Assembly (NCBI RefSeq): GCF_032598905.1
Contig: NZ_CP122458.1
Location: 3,162,001 to 3,226,000 of the forward strand
DNA from: Streptomyces sp. 11x1
GTDB lineage: Bacteria > Actinomycetota > Actinomycetes > Streptomycetales > Streptomycetaceae
Direction of reading: 5' to 3'
DNA length: 64,000 nt
Shown one piece after another: positions 18,286 through 29,200 of the stretch (within the stretch, counting starts at the first letter, position 1; every line of letters starts with the position of its first letter). The notes under the pieces are model-generated. The model did no database searches and was not told the DNA's origin. It saw nothing but the letters and a program-made list of their open reading frames with translations. A program made the translations under genes and the position numbers.

Positions 18286-18747
18286 ACCGTGAGGGTTCGT
18301 GTTGCGTGGCGCCCGGTCGTGCTGCTGAGTGACGTTCTGCCTGATCAGAGCATGTGCGGCGGGCTGGTCGGTGCTGCCTCTTTATACGTCGTCCAAAGGC
18401 GTCCGGCCACCGGCTGGCCACCGAGACGAGCACCGCGGGTGGCAGGAACCGGTCACCCAGATTGTCGGCCTCCCACAGCCTCTCCTGTCGGCGTCGCCGA
18501 GACAGCATCGTCGTCGTGCGAGGGTACCGATAGTCGCAAGGAAAACATCACGCTCAAGCGGGGCGCCGGTGTCATTTTGTGCTGGTGGACGTATCCCTTC
18601 CCGACCAACTGTGCACAGTTGGTCGGGAGTCCTGCACTGCTGCGCGAGCAGTGATCCGAACGCTGAATCTCTCCGCGTCGCCTGAGCCGATCACGGGACA
18701 GCAGGAAGTCGCCTTTGGGCCAGTGCCCCTACTCGCCTACCGGTCAT
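18286..18747. other. No gene recognised
   Basis: About 460 bp between the left attachment-type repeat and the IS256 element. Short overlapping frames show no family motif. An integrase gene or recognisable remnant of one was looked for here and not found. Confidence 0.5.
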
Positions 18748-19201
18748 GTCCCCTGTAGTGGTGTAAGCGTGCCGGGTTGATCTTTAGCGGGATAGGTCTT
18801 GTCCATGCTGCCTTCGGGGAGGTAGCGGCGGGGGAAGGCGATCCATTCGTCGTGCTCGATGAGGACGGCGGTGGTGAGGCGTTCGAGGGCGTCGGGGTTG
18901 GGGAAGATCTGGACGACGTCGACGCGGCGCTTGGTCTCCCGGTTGACCCGTTCCAGGGGGTTGGTCGACTGGATCTTCTTCCAATGTCGTTCGGGGAAGT
19001 CCGCGAAGGCGGTCAGGTCGACCTTGGCCTCCAGGAGCATCGCTTTGGCCTTGGGGAACTGTCGTCCGAGCATGTCGGCGACGGTGTCGAGCTGGGTGCG
19101 GACGGCCTCGGCGGTGGGCTGGGCGAAGACCGTGCGGATCGTCGCGGCCACCATCTCCGCGGCGTCCTTGGGGATCACCGCGAAGACGTTGCGCAGGAAA
19201 T

Positions 19202-21332
19202 GGACCCGTAAAGAATCAACTCGGCTGTTTTGTCGTCGAGATGGAGGCGAGCAGGGATTCGGCGGTGTGGTGCTTGACCGGGGCCGGTGGCAGGTGGAAC
19301 CCATCCGCATCGAGGAGGGGGCGGACGTCGCGGAAGGCGTTGCCGATGGTGCTCCGGTTCACTCGGAACAGCTCGGCCAGTACTTCGCCAGTGCAGACGC
19401 GACGGTGGAACAGGACGGTTGCCAGGACACGCTCCGGGTCGGTGATCTTCTGGGCGAACACGCCACCGCGCGTGCCCGGTTGACGAGGTCTGCCGCGCTG
19501 GGTGTGACGGCGCCCCTCGACGAGGGCGGCCTGACGGGGTGCGAGGCGTTCGATGAGTTTCTGCAGGTCCGTGCGGCTCATCCCGGTCAGGGTCGGCTCG
19601 CAGAGCTCTTCGGGCACAGACGCACGGCTTCGGGCAGGAAGGGCCCCGGTGCTGAGGAACCCGATCAGTTGGTCCGGCTCGGTGAACAGCAGTGTTGTCG
19701 GTTCCACCTTGACCTTGTGACCGTCCAGGAGGCGACGGGTTTCCGTGATCACCGGGCTGATGACCCGGTCGGTGACCTCCAGCATCTCTGCCAGGACGCG
19801 TTGGGGACAGACCTGACGCAGGTATAGGAGGGGCAGCAGGATGCGGTCGCGGCCGGTGAAGAGGGGCTTACCGTGGTCGGCGGCCGCCTTGCGACGCGGT
19901 CCGCCCCGCTGCTGGAAGCAACGCCGCTCCCGCTCCGCCTCCTGGGCGGGGGCGAGCTGAGCCGTCACATCGTCGAGTTCGGTGGCGCTCATCCCGGTCA
20001 GGCGGGGGTCGTCCAGCAGGTCCAGGACTCTTCTGCGTCCCGGCACCGTTGCAGTCGGCCCGCTTCCCGGCGGTGGCGGCTCCGCGGTGGTCAGGGGAGC
20101 GGGGTGGAGCGCGTAGTTCCAGCTGCCGCGAGCCTTGTGGGGTTCCAGGGGCAGGGCCTTCATACGGGCCTTGCTGATGGCGACGCCGAGCGGGTAGGAG
20201 CGGGTGTCGAGCTCAGCCTGGACACGCAGCCCGCTGCGGGTGGTGGTGGAGGCGATCGCGTTCACGATGACTTCGTGGCTGGTCAGCGGCCTACCGCGCC
20301 AGTTCATGGTGATGTGGGAGAAGAGCCGGTGCTCGATCTTGTTCCACTTCGAGGTGCCGGGCGGAAAGTGGCAGACCGTGATCGCCAGCCCCGTTTCGGC
20401 GGCGAGCGCGGCAAGTTCCGCTTTCCAGGCGCGGTGATCAGCAGCCGGGTGGCGGCCGGGTAGTCGAGCTGACCGCGGGCCTGCCACCAGCGGCGGATCG
20501 TGGCCACGGCGAAGGCAGAGGTGTTGTGATCGACTCCGACGCTGACCCATCCGGTGTCAGCGGCCAGGTCGTAGACACCGTAGGGGATCGCAGTCTCGCC
20601 CTTCGGCCCGGTGAAGAAGCTGTGGTCCTCGACCTGGACCGGCTCGCCCTTGGGCCGCCACTCGCGTCCAGTGTTCGGCAGCTGCCCGAGCATCTCCTTC
20701 TTCTTGGCGTCGACACTGATCACCGGCTCGCCCGCGGCCTGGAACTGCTTGACCTGATCGTTGATGTAGTGGAACTGCACGTCCCGATCCGGATGCTGGT
20801 CTCCTTCCAGCGTCTTGGCGTTCGCCTGCAGGCTGAAGCCGTTCTCCCGCAGAAGCTGGCCGACGGTCACCGGCGAGACACGGTGCCCTCGCCTCGTGAG
20901 CTCCGCCGCAAGACGCCGCAGCGACTTCGTCGTCCAGCGCAGCGGCGACATCGGATCGCCGCGCTCATCCGGCTCGACCAGGCTCAACAGGGCGGGCAGC
21001 AGCCCCGGATCCAGCTCGGTCGCGGTCTTGCGCCCGCCGCCCGGCCTACGGATCCGACCTTCCGCCAGCAACTCGCCGCCCGCCTCCAACTCGAAGACGC
21101 CCTTGCGTACGGTGCTCTCGCTCGCCCCGGCGATCCTGGCCACGGCCCGCACCCCGCCGTGGCCCAGCAATCTCGCCTCAGTCGCCAGCGCGAGTCGACG
21201 CTGCCGCTCGTTCAGGTGGGGCAGCAACACCTCGAACCGAACGGCGAGTTGAGCCAGCACCGCGTCCTTGATCGCCATACCAGGTCAACGAGACCGGGCT
21301 CAGGAAGCAACACCTTGTTCGCGTACGGGTCC
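19202..21332 (-). mobile_element. ISAzo13-type element inserted in the IS256 transposase
   Basis: The ends GGACCCGTA (19202-19210) and its complement TACGGGTCC (21324-21332) are perfect inverted repeats. They are flanked by the 3-bp duplication AAT at 19199-19201 and 21333-21335. Removing 2131 bp plus one AAT restores the IS256 reading frame. The single large gene inside encodes a DDE transposase. Confidence 0.85.
19216..21278 (-). pseudogene. ISAzo13-family transposase with internal deletion, plus two C-terminal HTH modules
   Basis: The first frame, from 21278, gives the N-terminal HTH region (GHGGVRAVARIAGASESTVRKG) and the first catalytic part VISVDAKKKEMLG. It runs to YPAATRLLIT near 20440. 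There the family segment that follows LLITAD and carries the second acidic residue is missing, and the frame shifts. The second frame resumes with RAWKAELAALAAETGLAITVCHFPPG and SKWNKIEHRLFSH (catalytic Glu). The tail of about 300 residues holds two similar modules, each LTGMSxTxL, LAPxQxA, then a basic stretch and a helix-turn-helix (QRVLAEMLEVTDRVISPVI and GEVLAELFRVNRSTIGNAF). Inactive as it stands. Confidence 0.8.
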
Positions 21333-22353
21333 AATGAACGCGACAGCGCTGGTAGGCGGCGCCGAGCATGACCTTGCGGACGGCCTTGACCAGGCCTGAG
21401 TGGTGGTCGGCGATGACCAGGCGGACCCCGGTCAGGCCGCGTTCGCGCAGCGAGCGCAGGAACTCGGACCAGAACACCTCGGTCTCGCTGTCGCCGACCA
21501 TCAGACCGAGGACCTCGCGTCCGCCGTCCTCGGTGATGCCGGTGGCGACGACCACGGCTTGGGAGACGATCTGGTGGTTGACCCGGGCCTTGCAGTAGGT
21601 GGCGTCCAGGTAGATGTAGGGGAAGCGGGTGTGGTCCAGGGGGCGGGTGCGGGACACGCTCAGCTCCGTGTCGAGGTCGCCGCAGATCCTGGAGACTTCG
21701 CTCTTGGAGATGCCGGTGTCGCCGCCGAGGGCCTTGACCAGGTCGTCCACGCTGCGGGTGGAGACGCCCTGGACGTATGCCTCCATGATGACGGCGTAGA
21801 GGGCCTGGTCGATGCGGCGCCGGCGTTCCAGCAGCGACGGGAAGAACGACCCGGTGCGGACCTTGGGGATCGCGAGGTCCAGGTCCCCGGCCCGTGGTCA
21901 GTACTTTCTCCCGGTGCCCGTTGCGCATCGTGGTGCGTGTCTCGGTGTGCTCGCCGGGCTCGGCGCCGATGTGGGCGGTGGCTTCGGCTTCGATGAGTTC
22001 CTGCCGGATCCTCTGGGCCAGGGCCCTGATCAACTCGATTCCGTCCGCCGTACGCAGTGACTCCATCTGGCGGAGTAAGTCATGCTGGGACAAGGCCATC
22101 GCGTCACCTCTCGTTTCAACGAGCTTCGCTACTCGGAGAGTTGCGCGATGGCCGCCTCATGACCAGGGGCTATGCAGAGATCGCTGCTACACCACTCGGC
22201 GGGACACCATCCGCCTGCCTGGGTGCACGACCCCTGCACGGTGGCATTGGCGCTGCCGGCCGTGACACCTCGGGGGTTTCCGGTGTTGCAAGGCTGAGCG
22301 GAACGGTACGTCAGCTCGCGGGTATCGACTTTTTCTTTTTCGCTGGAGAGACC

Positions 22354-22383
22354 GCAGCCCCACCGGTCATCCGATGGGGCTGC
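22354..22383. terminator. Hairpin downstream of the small hypothetical gene
   Basis: GCAGCCCCACCGG pairs with CCGATGGGGCTGC (one mismatch) around TCAT. It lies 18 bases after the stop of the minus-strand gene at 22401 and probably ends the toxin operon transcript. Confidence 0.65.
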
Positions 22384-22400
22384 CCGCTCACAAGCGTGCG

Positions 22401-22793
22401 TCATCCGTCCTGTCGATCGAATCTCGCGTAGAGATCACGATCTCTCCATGAGTCGGAGAAAGCGTCCAACATGGCCCCATAGAGGCGAAGGTTGCTGACA
22501 TTCCGCCGGGGGTCGGAAATCCTCGCTGTGACCGCCTCCTTAACTGCCTGCCATCTCAGTTCATGCATGCTGAATGAGATCAGCTCGACGGCACCGTCCC
22601 CCAGCGAATCGATCACTGAGACGAGCACTTCCTCGAATGCCCCCCTGGAGCCGGGATTCGACTTCAAGACATCGAGCGCGCGTTCGAGATCCCGCTCGAC
22701 GGACTCGACTCCGCACGATTCCTCGGCGGCGTCTCGAATGCCCTGCACGATTCCTCTGAGCTCGGCGACTGGGTCAACGGTGATGATCCCCAA
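22401..22793 (-). CDS. Hypothetical protein, second gene after the RHS toxin
   Basis: A 130-residue, acidic, mostly helical protein of unknown family (GIITVDPVAELRGIVQGIRDAA, then FEEVLVSVIDSLGDGAVELISF and LYGAMLDAFSDSWRDRDLYARF). The only in-frame start found is TTG at 22793, without a convincing ribosome-binding site. Small acidic proteins downstream of RHS toxins are often immunity proteins, so this is a second candidate. It is separated from the first candidate by a strong hairpin, which makes independent transcription possible. Confidence 0.6.
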   Translation of the reverse strand: MGIITVDPVAELRGIVQGIRDAAEESCGVESVERDLERALDVLKSNPGSRGAFEEVLVSVIDSLGDGAVELISFSMHELRWQAVKEAVTARISDPRRNVSNLRLYGAMLDAFSDSWRDRDLYARFDRQDG

Positions 22794-22869
22794 GGGGCGT
22801 TCATCACCATCTGCGGCTTTTCGTAGCGCTGCTGGTGATTGCGCCGCAAGAGTTTCCCCGCACTGAAGG

Positions 22870-22907
22870 GTTGAGGGCCCGCCGGGCTGTCCCGGCGGAC
22901 CCTCAAC
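22870..22907. terminator. Strong terminator hairpin
   Basis: A 17-base arm starting GTTGAGGGCCCGCCGGG pairs with its partner ending CCCTCAAC around the loop CTGT, with one mismatch. It lies five bases after the stop of the gene at 22912-23238 on the minus strand. Confidence 0.75.
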
Positions 22908-22911
22908 CCTC

Positions 22912-23238
22912 TCAACCTGAACGCCCCACCTCGAGAAACTGCCGGTATACGAGGCTCAGTAGCGCCGCATACGCGTGCTGTGAACGGGCGATGGCCCGGT
23001 CGTCGTCCGATGCCGCCTCACTGATGCGGTCGATTCGCTGCATCAACTCTTGAAGCGTCGCAAGAACGTCGACCGGCGCTGGCTTGAAGACACCGCGTTC
23101 CACGTAGCGGATCACCGTCGTCACATACTCGTCGGCTTCCGCTAGATCGCTGCGCGCCAGAATCAGGTCGCTACTCAATCCACTCCGAGGGAAAGGGAGG
23201 CTACGCCAAAGAGCGTAGGCGTCCATGAAACTGAGCAT
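22912..23238 (-). CDS. Putative immunity protein of the RHS toxin
   Basis: A 108-residue protein whose start lies 16 bases after the RHS stop. The ATG at 23238 is favoured because GGGAGGAG sits six bases upstream; a GTG directly before it is an alternative. The sequence is helical (MDAYALWRSLPFPRSGLSSDLILARSDLAEADEYVTTVIRYVERG, then LATLQELMQRIDRISEAASDDDRAIARSQHAYAALLSLVYRQFLEV) with no signal peptide, so it acts in the cytoplasm. I do not recognise the family. Position directly after the toxin tip, size and tight spacing make it the best immunity candidate, which is inference. Confidence 0.7.
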   Translation of the reverse strand: MLSFMDAYALWRSLPFPRSGLSSDLILARSDLAEADEYVTTVIRYVERGVFKPAPVDVLATLQELMQRIDRISEAASDDDRAIARSQHAYAALLSLVYRQFLEVGRSG

Positions 23239-23254
23239 CACGCGCTCCTCCCGC

Positions 23255-26200
23255 CTAGTGGGCATCGTCGTACCAGAAGGAAACAACTCGCCCGTCAGGC
23301 CCGACTATCCCGCCCATACCCCCGTCTGGATTTGAGTACTTAACGCCCCATTTTCCGTCATCGAACGGCATCCTCTTTGCATTGTATCCCTTCTTCCCTC
23401 CCGGTTCGGACAGTTTCGCCGCCCAGTCCTTTGAATCCTGCAAGTACTTTTCGGGCGAGACGTCCAATGACTTGCCGTGCTTCTCCCAGTGGTACTGGAA
23501 ACTTCCTCTCGGATTCTCAAAAGTTCCCTCATGCCAGGCATCATCAACCCCGACCGGGCACCGCTCCGCGTTGTGCACCAATACAGGCGTCTCGCCCGCC
23601 AGCACATAATAGGTGTGCAGGTCATCGACGGTGAGGTTGTACGTGCGGACGTTGTCCTCGTACGCGCGGTTCGCGGTGACGACGACGGTGTCACCCTTGT
23701 CAGTGAGCAAACTCATGCCCGACGCGAGGTCACCGGCATCGAACCAGTCCTGCTCCGACGGAGACCAAAACGGGTGCTCGTATGTCGCCGTCAGCTTCTC
23801 GACGCCGTCCTCGGTAGCGATGGACAGCTCGTTGAAGTGCTTGTCGTCCTCGGTGATGATGAGGTGCGTTACCTTGCGGAAACCCGTCTCGCCCGTCTCC
23901 GGATCGGTCGCCAGAACTTCGTCGCCGACCTCGACGTCCTCGATGTCCTTGGTGGAGCCGTCAGCCATCTGGATGCCCGTACCAGCGAGGAAGCACTTGG
24001 TGCAGCCGCTGCCCTCCTTCTCTCTTCTCCTTTCTCTGTCCTTGGATTGCTTCCGCAGCTGCTTCTTGAAGAGCTGCTTCAGGGCGAACTTTCCGATACC
24101 GAAACCACCGGCGAACACCGACCCGACATCCATGACGGTCTTCGTCCCCTGATACACGTCAGAGTCAGGATCGGCGCCGAACCCCTCAACCAGCTCCTGA
24201 TAGCTGTCCTGGGTACCACCGCAGTCCGGGTTTGTGCCGCTCCAGCACCAGGGCTCGGTGGCGAACTCGGCCACATCCGCGCTCTCGGCGAAGAAATCTC
24301 CGATGCCTCCCGCAACGTCTTTCCAGCTACCCACAGATCTGGGATCCGCCGGTTCGACGTTGCCGCAGATTCTGGGCGGCATGCACGAACTGCTGCCTGA
24401 TGACGCGTAGTTGGCGCTTCCTCCGGTGGTCATACCACCCGAACTGGATGAGCCCGACTGGCTCATGAGGACGGCTTGGGCCGCAGCGATGGCCTTTCCG
24501 ACCTGGCGGGCCAGGAAAAGCAGGATGGCGGAGGCACGGAATTTACCGTCGGGGTCGGCGAAGGTGACCGGGTTGTTGCTGCTGTAGGAGTAGCCGTTGA
24601 CCTGTTGGGGGTCGGTGAGGTCGATGACCGGGTCCACGCTGACGAAGCGCCCGGTGGACGGGTCGTACTCGCGTGCTCCGAGGTGGGTGAGGCCGGTCGG
24701 CTCCTTGGTGCCACCGACGAAGCCCCGTTCGCCCACCCACGCCTTGGCGGCCTGGCCCCGGTCTTCGCCGAACGGCTTCATCTGGCGCCGGGTGACGGCC
24801 TGGGTGGCGGCGTCCACCTGCACGCTCGCTGTGCCGTTGTGGTCAGCGGCGGTCCAGGTCAGCCCTGCCGTCGTGCGCACCGCCACGGTCTGCCCGCTGT
24901 GGCTGTAGTAGCGGGTGGCCTCGACCTTGGCGCTCGCCTTGTCCAGCCTCAGTTCGGTTTCGCCCAGGTAGAGCGTGGTGCCGGTGGTGTCCCGGCGGAT
25001 CAGCCTGTTGCCGTCGGCGTCGTTCAGGTACTCCGTCGCCGTCTTGTCCGCCTCGGTGACTCTCTCGAGGCTGCCCTCGGCATTGAAGTCGAGGTCCTGC
25101 GGCTTTCCACCCAGCGTCCGCATGTCGGTGTTGCCGGCCAAGTCGTAGGTGTAGCTGGTCGTACCGGTGACCGTGCCGTCCGTGTTCTTGGTCTCGGTGG
25201 AGGCCAGGGCGTGCGGGCGGGGCTGATCGGGCGTCTTATAGGTGTACGAGGTGGTGGCGTCGGCCAGGTGGTCGGTCGCCGTCTTGCGGTTGCCCGCGCT
25301 GTCGTAGGTGAACGACTGCCAGTACGGACCCGGGCCGCCGACGTTCGTCTTGGCGGGTGCGGTGGCGCAGTCGGCCGTCGTCGTCCAGGCCGTCTTCAGA
25401 CGGCGGTGGCCGTCGAAGGTGAAGCACTGCCGGTCGCTGGGGCTGGTGGCCTTGTCCTCGACCTCGATCGGGTTGCCGGCCGTGTCGTAGCGGTAGTGGA
25501 CGTCGGAATCCGTGCCGGTGTGGGTCTCGGAGACCACGCTCTGGCGCGCGAGGCGCTTGGTGCCGGTCTCGTAGCTGCGGTTGATCTCCGTCCAGTCCGC
25601 GAGCGGCGAGACGCCGAGGGTGGTGCGGATCTGCTCACCGGCAGGCAGGTAGTCGGTGTTCTGGACGATGCCCGTCAGGCCCTGGAGGGTGTCGGGCATG
25701 CGCTGCTCGGTGTAGCCGTACGTCAACACCTCCTGCGCGAGGCCGCCCATCGCGGGGATGGTCCGCTTCTGCAGCGTGCCGTCGAGGTTGTAGGCGTTGG
25801 CGATGGTCCAGGTTCCGTTGGATCCGGCCAGGGCTCCTTCGGTCTTGCTGATCGTGTACTGCTCGTTGAGGACCTGGTAGGTCTTGCTGTACTTGGCGTT
25901 GGTCTGGGCGTAGACGCTGCCGCCCTTGCCGCCGACGTATTTGATCGCCGACGTCAACTCGCCCTTGGCGATGGAGTCGTAGGTCCAGCGCGCCAGGTAC
26001 TTGGAGTCCTCGGGGGCAGGCTGGCCGTTGACCACGGGAATCTTGCCGTCGAGTCGGCCGGTCGGGCGGCCGAGTACGTCATACGTGAGGCCGATCGACT
26101 TGCCGCGTGCGTCGGTCGTGGAGACGACCTGGTCGAGATCGTTGAACTCGGACGAGCTTCCACCGGCGTCGGGGTCCGTGGTGCTGTCCCTGCGGCCCAG

Positions 26201-29200
26201 GAAGTCGTATCCGTACGCCCAGGTGTTGCCATCGTCGTCCTTGACGCTGGTCAACCGGTCGGCGTGGTCGTATCCGTAGGTGAACCGGGCGAACTTGGTG
26301 CTCACGGCGTTGCCGTCGTACTCCAGCTTTTCGACCGTGCGACCTCGGGCGTCGACCTTCTCCCGGATGGCCGAGGCCCCCGCCGGGGGCTCTACGAGCG
26401 TGGAGTCGCCGTCATGGGTGTGCTTGGTCCGTGAGAACTCCTTGCCGTTGGCGAGGACCTTTTCGATCGTCACCCTCCCGGCGCCGTCGATCACCGTTTC
26501 CGTACCTGCCGGCGCTGCGGTGAGCAGTGTGGCGAGCTTGCCGGAGGGCGTGGTGGTGTCGACGTAGTCGGTCGACGTTTCGACAGTCAGACCACGGGTG
26601 TCGTACTTGGTCTCCGTGATGATCCGTCCGGCGCCGGACGCGGCGGGTGCTTGTGTCTGGCGCAGCCTGAGCAGTGCGTCGTAGATCTCGTAGGTGGTCT
26701 GGTAGGTGGTGCCGTCGTTGTTCAGGGACTTGGTCGCCACCCACGAGGCGGCCGTGTTCTGCAGTTTGTACTCGAACTTGTAGCTGGCCGTCTGGCCGGC
26801 GGCGCGGTCCCGGTTGGCGAGCCACACATCGGTGAGCTGCCCGAAGCTGTCGTACGCCAGTTCTGTGCGGTTGCCGTTGGGGTCGGTGGTCGAGGTACGC
26901 ACTCCCCAGTCAGGGGCGATCTCGTTGGTGGTGGCGTGGTTGAGCGCGTTGGTCTCGACGGTCTTGGTGAGCGGTCCTCCGGCGGCCGGGGTGTACTCGA
27001 TGTGCGAGACCCGGGTGCCTCTGGTGTCGTAGGAGTCCGTCACACGGCCGAGCGCGTCGTACTTGGTGGTGTTGACGGTCTGGAGTTTGGCCGTGGAACC
27101 GTCGTAGCCGGTCACCCTCTCGACCCGGGTCACATCGCCCTTCGTGGGCGACTTCCCCCAGTTCTGGTCGTCGTACGACGTCCGCACATCCGAGATCACG
27201 TCTGTTGTCTTCGGATCCCCGGTCCGCTTCGGGGTCGCGGCACAGCCGGTGGACACCTTCTCCACCCGCTTGGGCAGGGTGAGAATCCACGCCGCGGTGT
27301 TGGTGGCGTACTCCGTGACGGTGCAGTCCTTCTCGCCCGCCGCGTCCGTCTCCACCTTCAGCGGCAGGCCGCTGGTCGGGTCGTACGTCGTCGTCTTGGC
27401 CGTCGTCGCCTCTCCGCCGCCCGACAGCGCGGTGCGGGAGACCGAGGTCTCGGTGCGGACCATGTACGCGTTGACCGTGCCGTAGGAGTGCTTGTCCGTG
27501 GCGGTGGTGCGGGACCAGGGCGTGTTGACGGTCGCGGAGACCTCGGGACCATTCGCGCCGTTGTAGGTGATCTGTTCGCGCAGCTGGCCCGCGAACTGCT
27601 CCGCGTCCGTCTTCACCACGCCCTTGGAGTCGGTGACCGTCTCCTTGCGGGTGGTGCCGTCGGACTGCTTGTCGCCGTCCATGCCCCGGTAGTAGAGGGA
27701 TATGGACTTCGACTGGGTGCTGGAAGGTTCACCGGAGGTCGTGGTCACCTTCTGGTAGCCGCGCCAGATACCCCAGGTGCGGTATTTGGCCTGGGTGATG
27801 GGCGACTCGTCGTCGTACGCCCACGCACCGCCACCGCTGTAGGTGTAGTCCGTCTGCTTCAGCGGGGCGTCGCCGGTCGGGTCTGACTCGGTGACCTGAG
27901 TGACGACGTACTTGTGAAAGAAGTCCGTGCGCGGCTTGGGGTCGGTGCCCGGCGTCGGGTTGGACGGCGGGATCCACTTGACCGGATAGCACCGCCGGGT
28001 GTTGGCGTCCAGCTTGGAGGGGACGTCGCTGCCGGCGACGCAGTCCTCCTTGGAGTAGTTCACCGTCAGCTTCGAGCCCGTCTCCGAAGTGACCGTACGG
28101 ACTCGCCACTTGATGAACGGGGCGACGTCGTCGCCGGTGCGGTCGACACGGTTGTGCAGCTGGATGCCGCTGAAGGTGACCGCGGGCAGGGAGGCGTCGG
28201 TGCCCGCCTTGCCGGTGCGCTTGATGGAGTCCAGCCACAGGCCGGCATCCGAGCCGTCGCCCGGGTCGGGGAAGGTCTGCCCCAGGTGCCAGGCGTTGAC
28301 CGCCCGGTAGTCGCTCTCGGCGCTGCCGGAGCCGTCGTGCACCTGGGTGGTGACGTCGGTCAGGCGCTTGCGGGTGAAGAACGCCGGGCTGGGCTGGTCG
28401 GTGCAGGGCTTGCCGGCGGCGCAGATCTGGTCGAACGGGACGTCCGGCCAGGCGTTGCGATTAGACGAGGTCAGCGAGCCGCAGCTCTCGCCGCCGGAGA
28501 CCGGCAGGCAGCGTTCGGCGACGGTGAACTTCACGCGGGCCGCGGCGGGCTGGGTGGTGGAGAAGATCGTGTCGGTGCGCTGGCCGTAGTCGATGCGCTT
28601 GAGCCAGCCGTTGCGCACGTACTCGGTGCCGTTGCCGGTGGTGCCGTTCTTGGCGTAGTGGTTGAGCTCCTTGTCGTACCAGTACGTCATGACGTTGCCG
28701 TGGGGGTCCACGACGTAGTCGAGGTTCCACCGCCAGGCCTGTGTCTTGGCGCGGCCGGAGAAGGAGTCGCCGGAGGAGTACCCGGGCTCGCCGGAGTCGT
28801 CGCCGAAGACCGGGAGCGTCCACACCGAGTTGGTCTCCGGCTTGCCCGAACTCCAGCCGGGCAGCCGGTTCTTGCCGAAGACGTACTGGGTGCCGTCGGT
28901 CGAGGTGACCGTCCAGAACTCACCCTTGTCGCCGTTCTCCCCGGTGTCACCGTCGTCGCCGTTGACGGCGCCGGTGTCGTGGACGATCCGCTCGCCGTCG
29001 TCGCTCTTGGGCCGCCACTTGCCGCCCTCCTTCACCAGGGGCGTCGACTTGCCGTTGAGGACGAGGGAGGCGTTGTCCTCCTTCCAGCACTGGTCGTACT
29101 TCTTGTCCTGGCCGTCGTCCTCACAACTGCCGTACGCCCGCTCGACGTACGAGGTCGACAGGTCGAAGCCCTCGCCGATCCAGGACGACTGCGCGCTGGT

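Larger units (their letters stand above)
18744..22099 (-). pseudogene. IS256 transposase, frameshifted and split in two
   Basis: The N-terminal part starts at ATG 22099 with MALSQHDLLRQMESLRTADG. A small deletion near 21895 shifts the frame after EKVLTT. The next frame carries MEAYVQGVSTRSVDDLVKALG, FPYIYLDATYCKAR (first catalytic Asp) and GVRLVIADHHSGL (second Asp), and is cut after YQRCRVH at 21335. The C-terminal part resumes at 19201 with FLRNVFAVIPKDAAEMV and ends with ERHWKKIQSTNPLERVNRETKRRVDVVQIFPN, which includes the catalytic Glu. The stop is at about 18744. The join restores the family sequence exactly, proving the insertion site. Confidence 0.85.
18748..22205 (-). mobile_element. 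IS256-family element, interrupted by an ISAzo13-type element
   Basis: Imperfect inverted ends lie at about 18748-18765 and 22188-22205 (shared core TACACCACT and GGGAC). Removing the inner insertion leaves about 1.32 kb, normal for IS256. The transposase is split by the insertion and also frameshifted. Confidence 0.75.
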
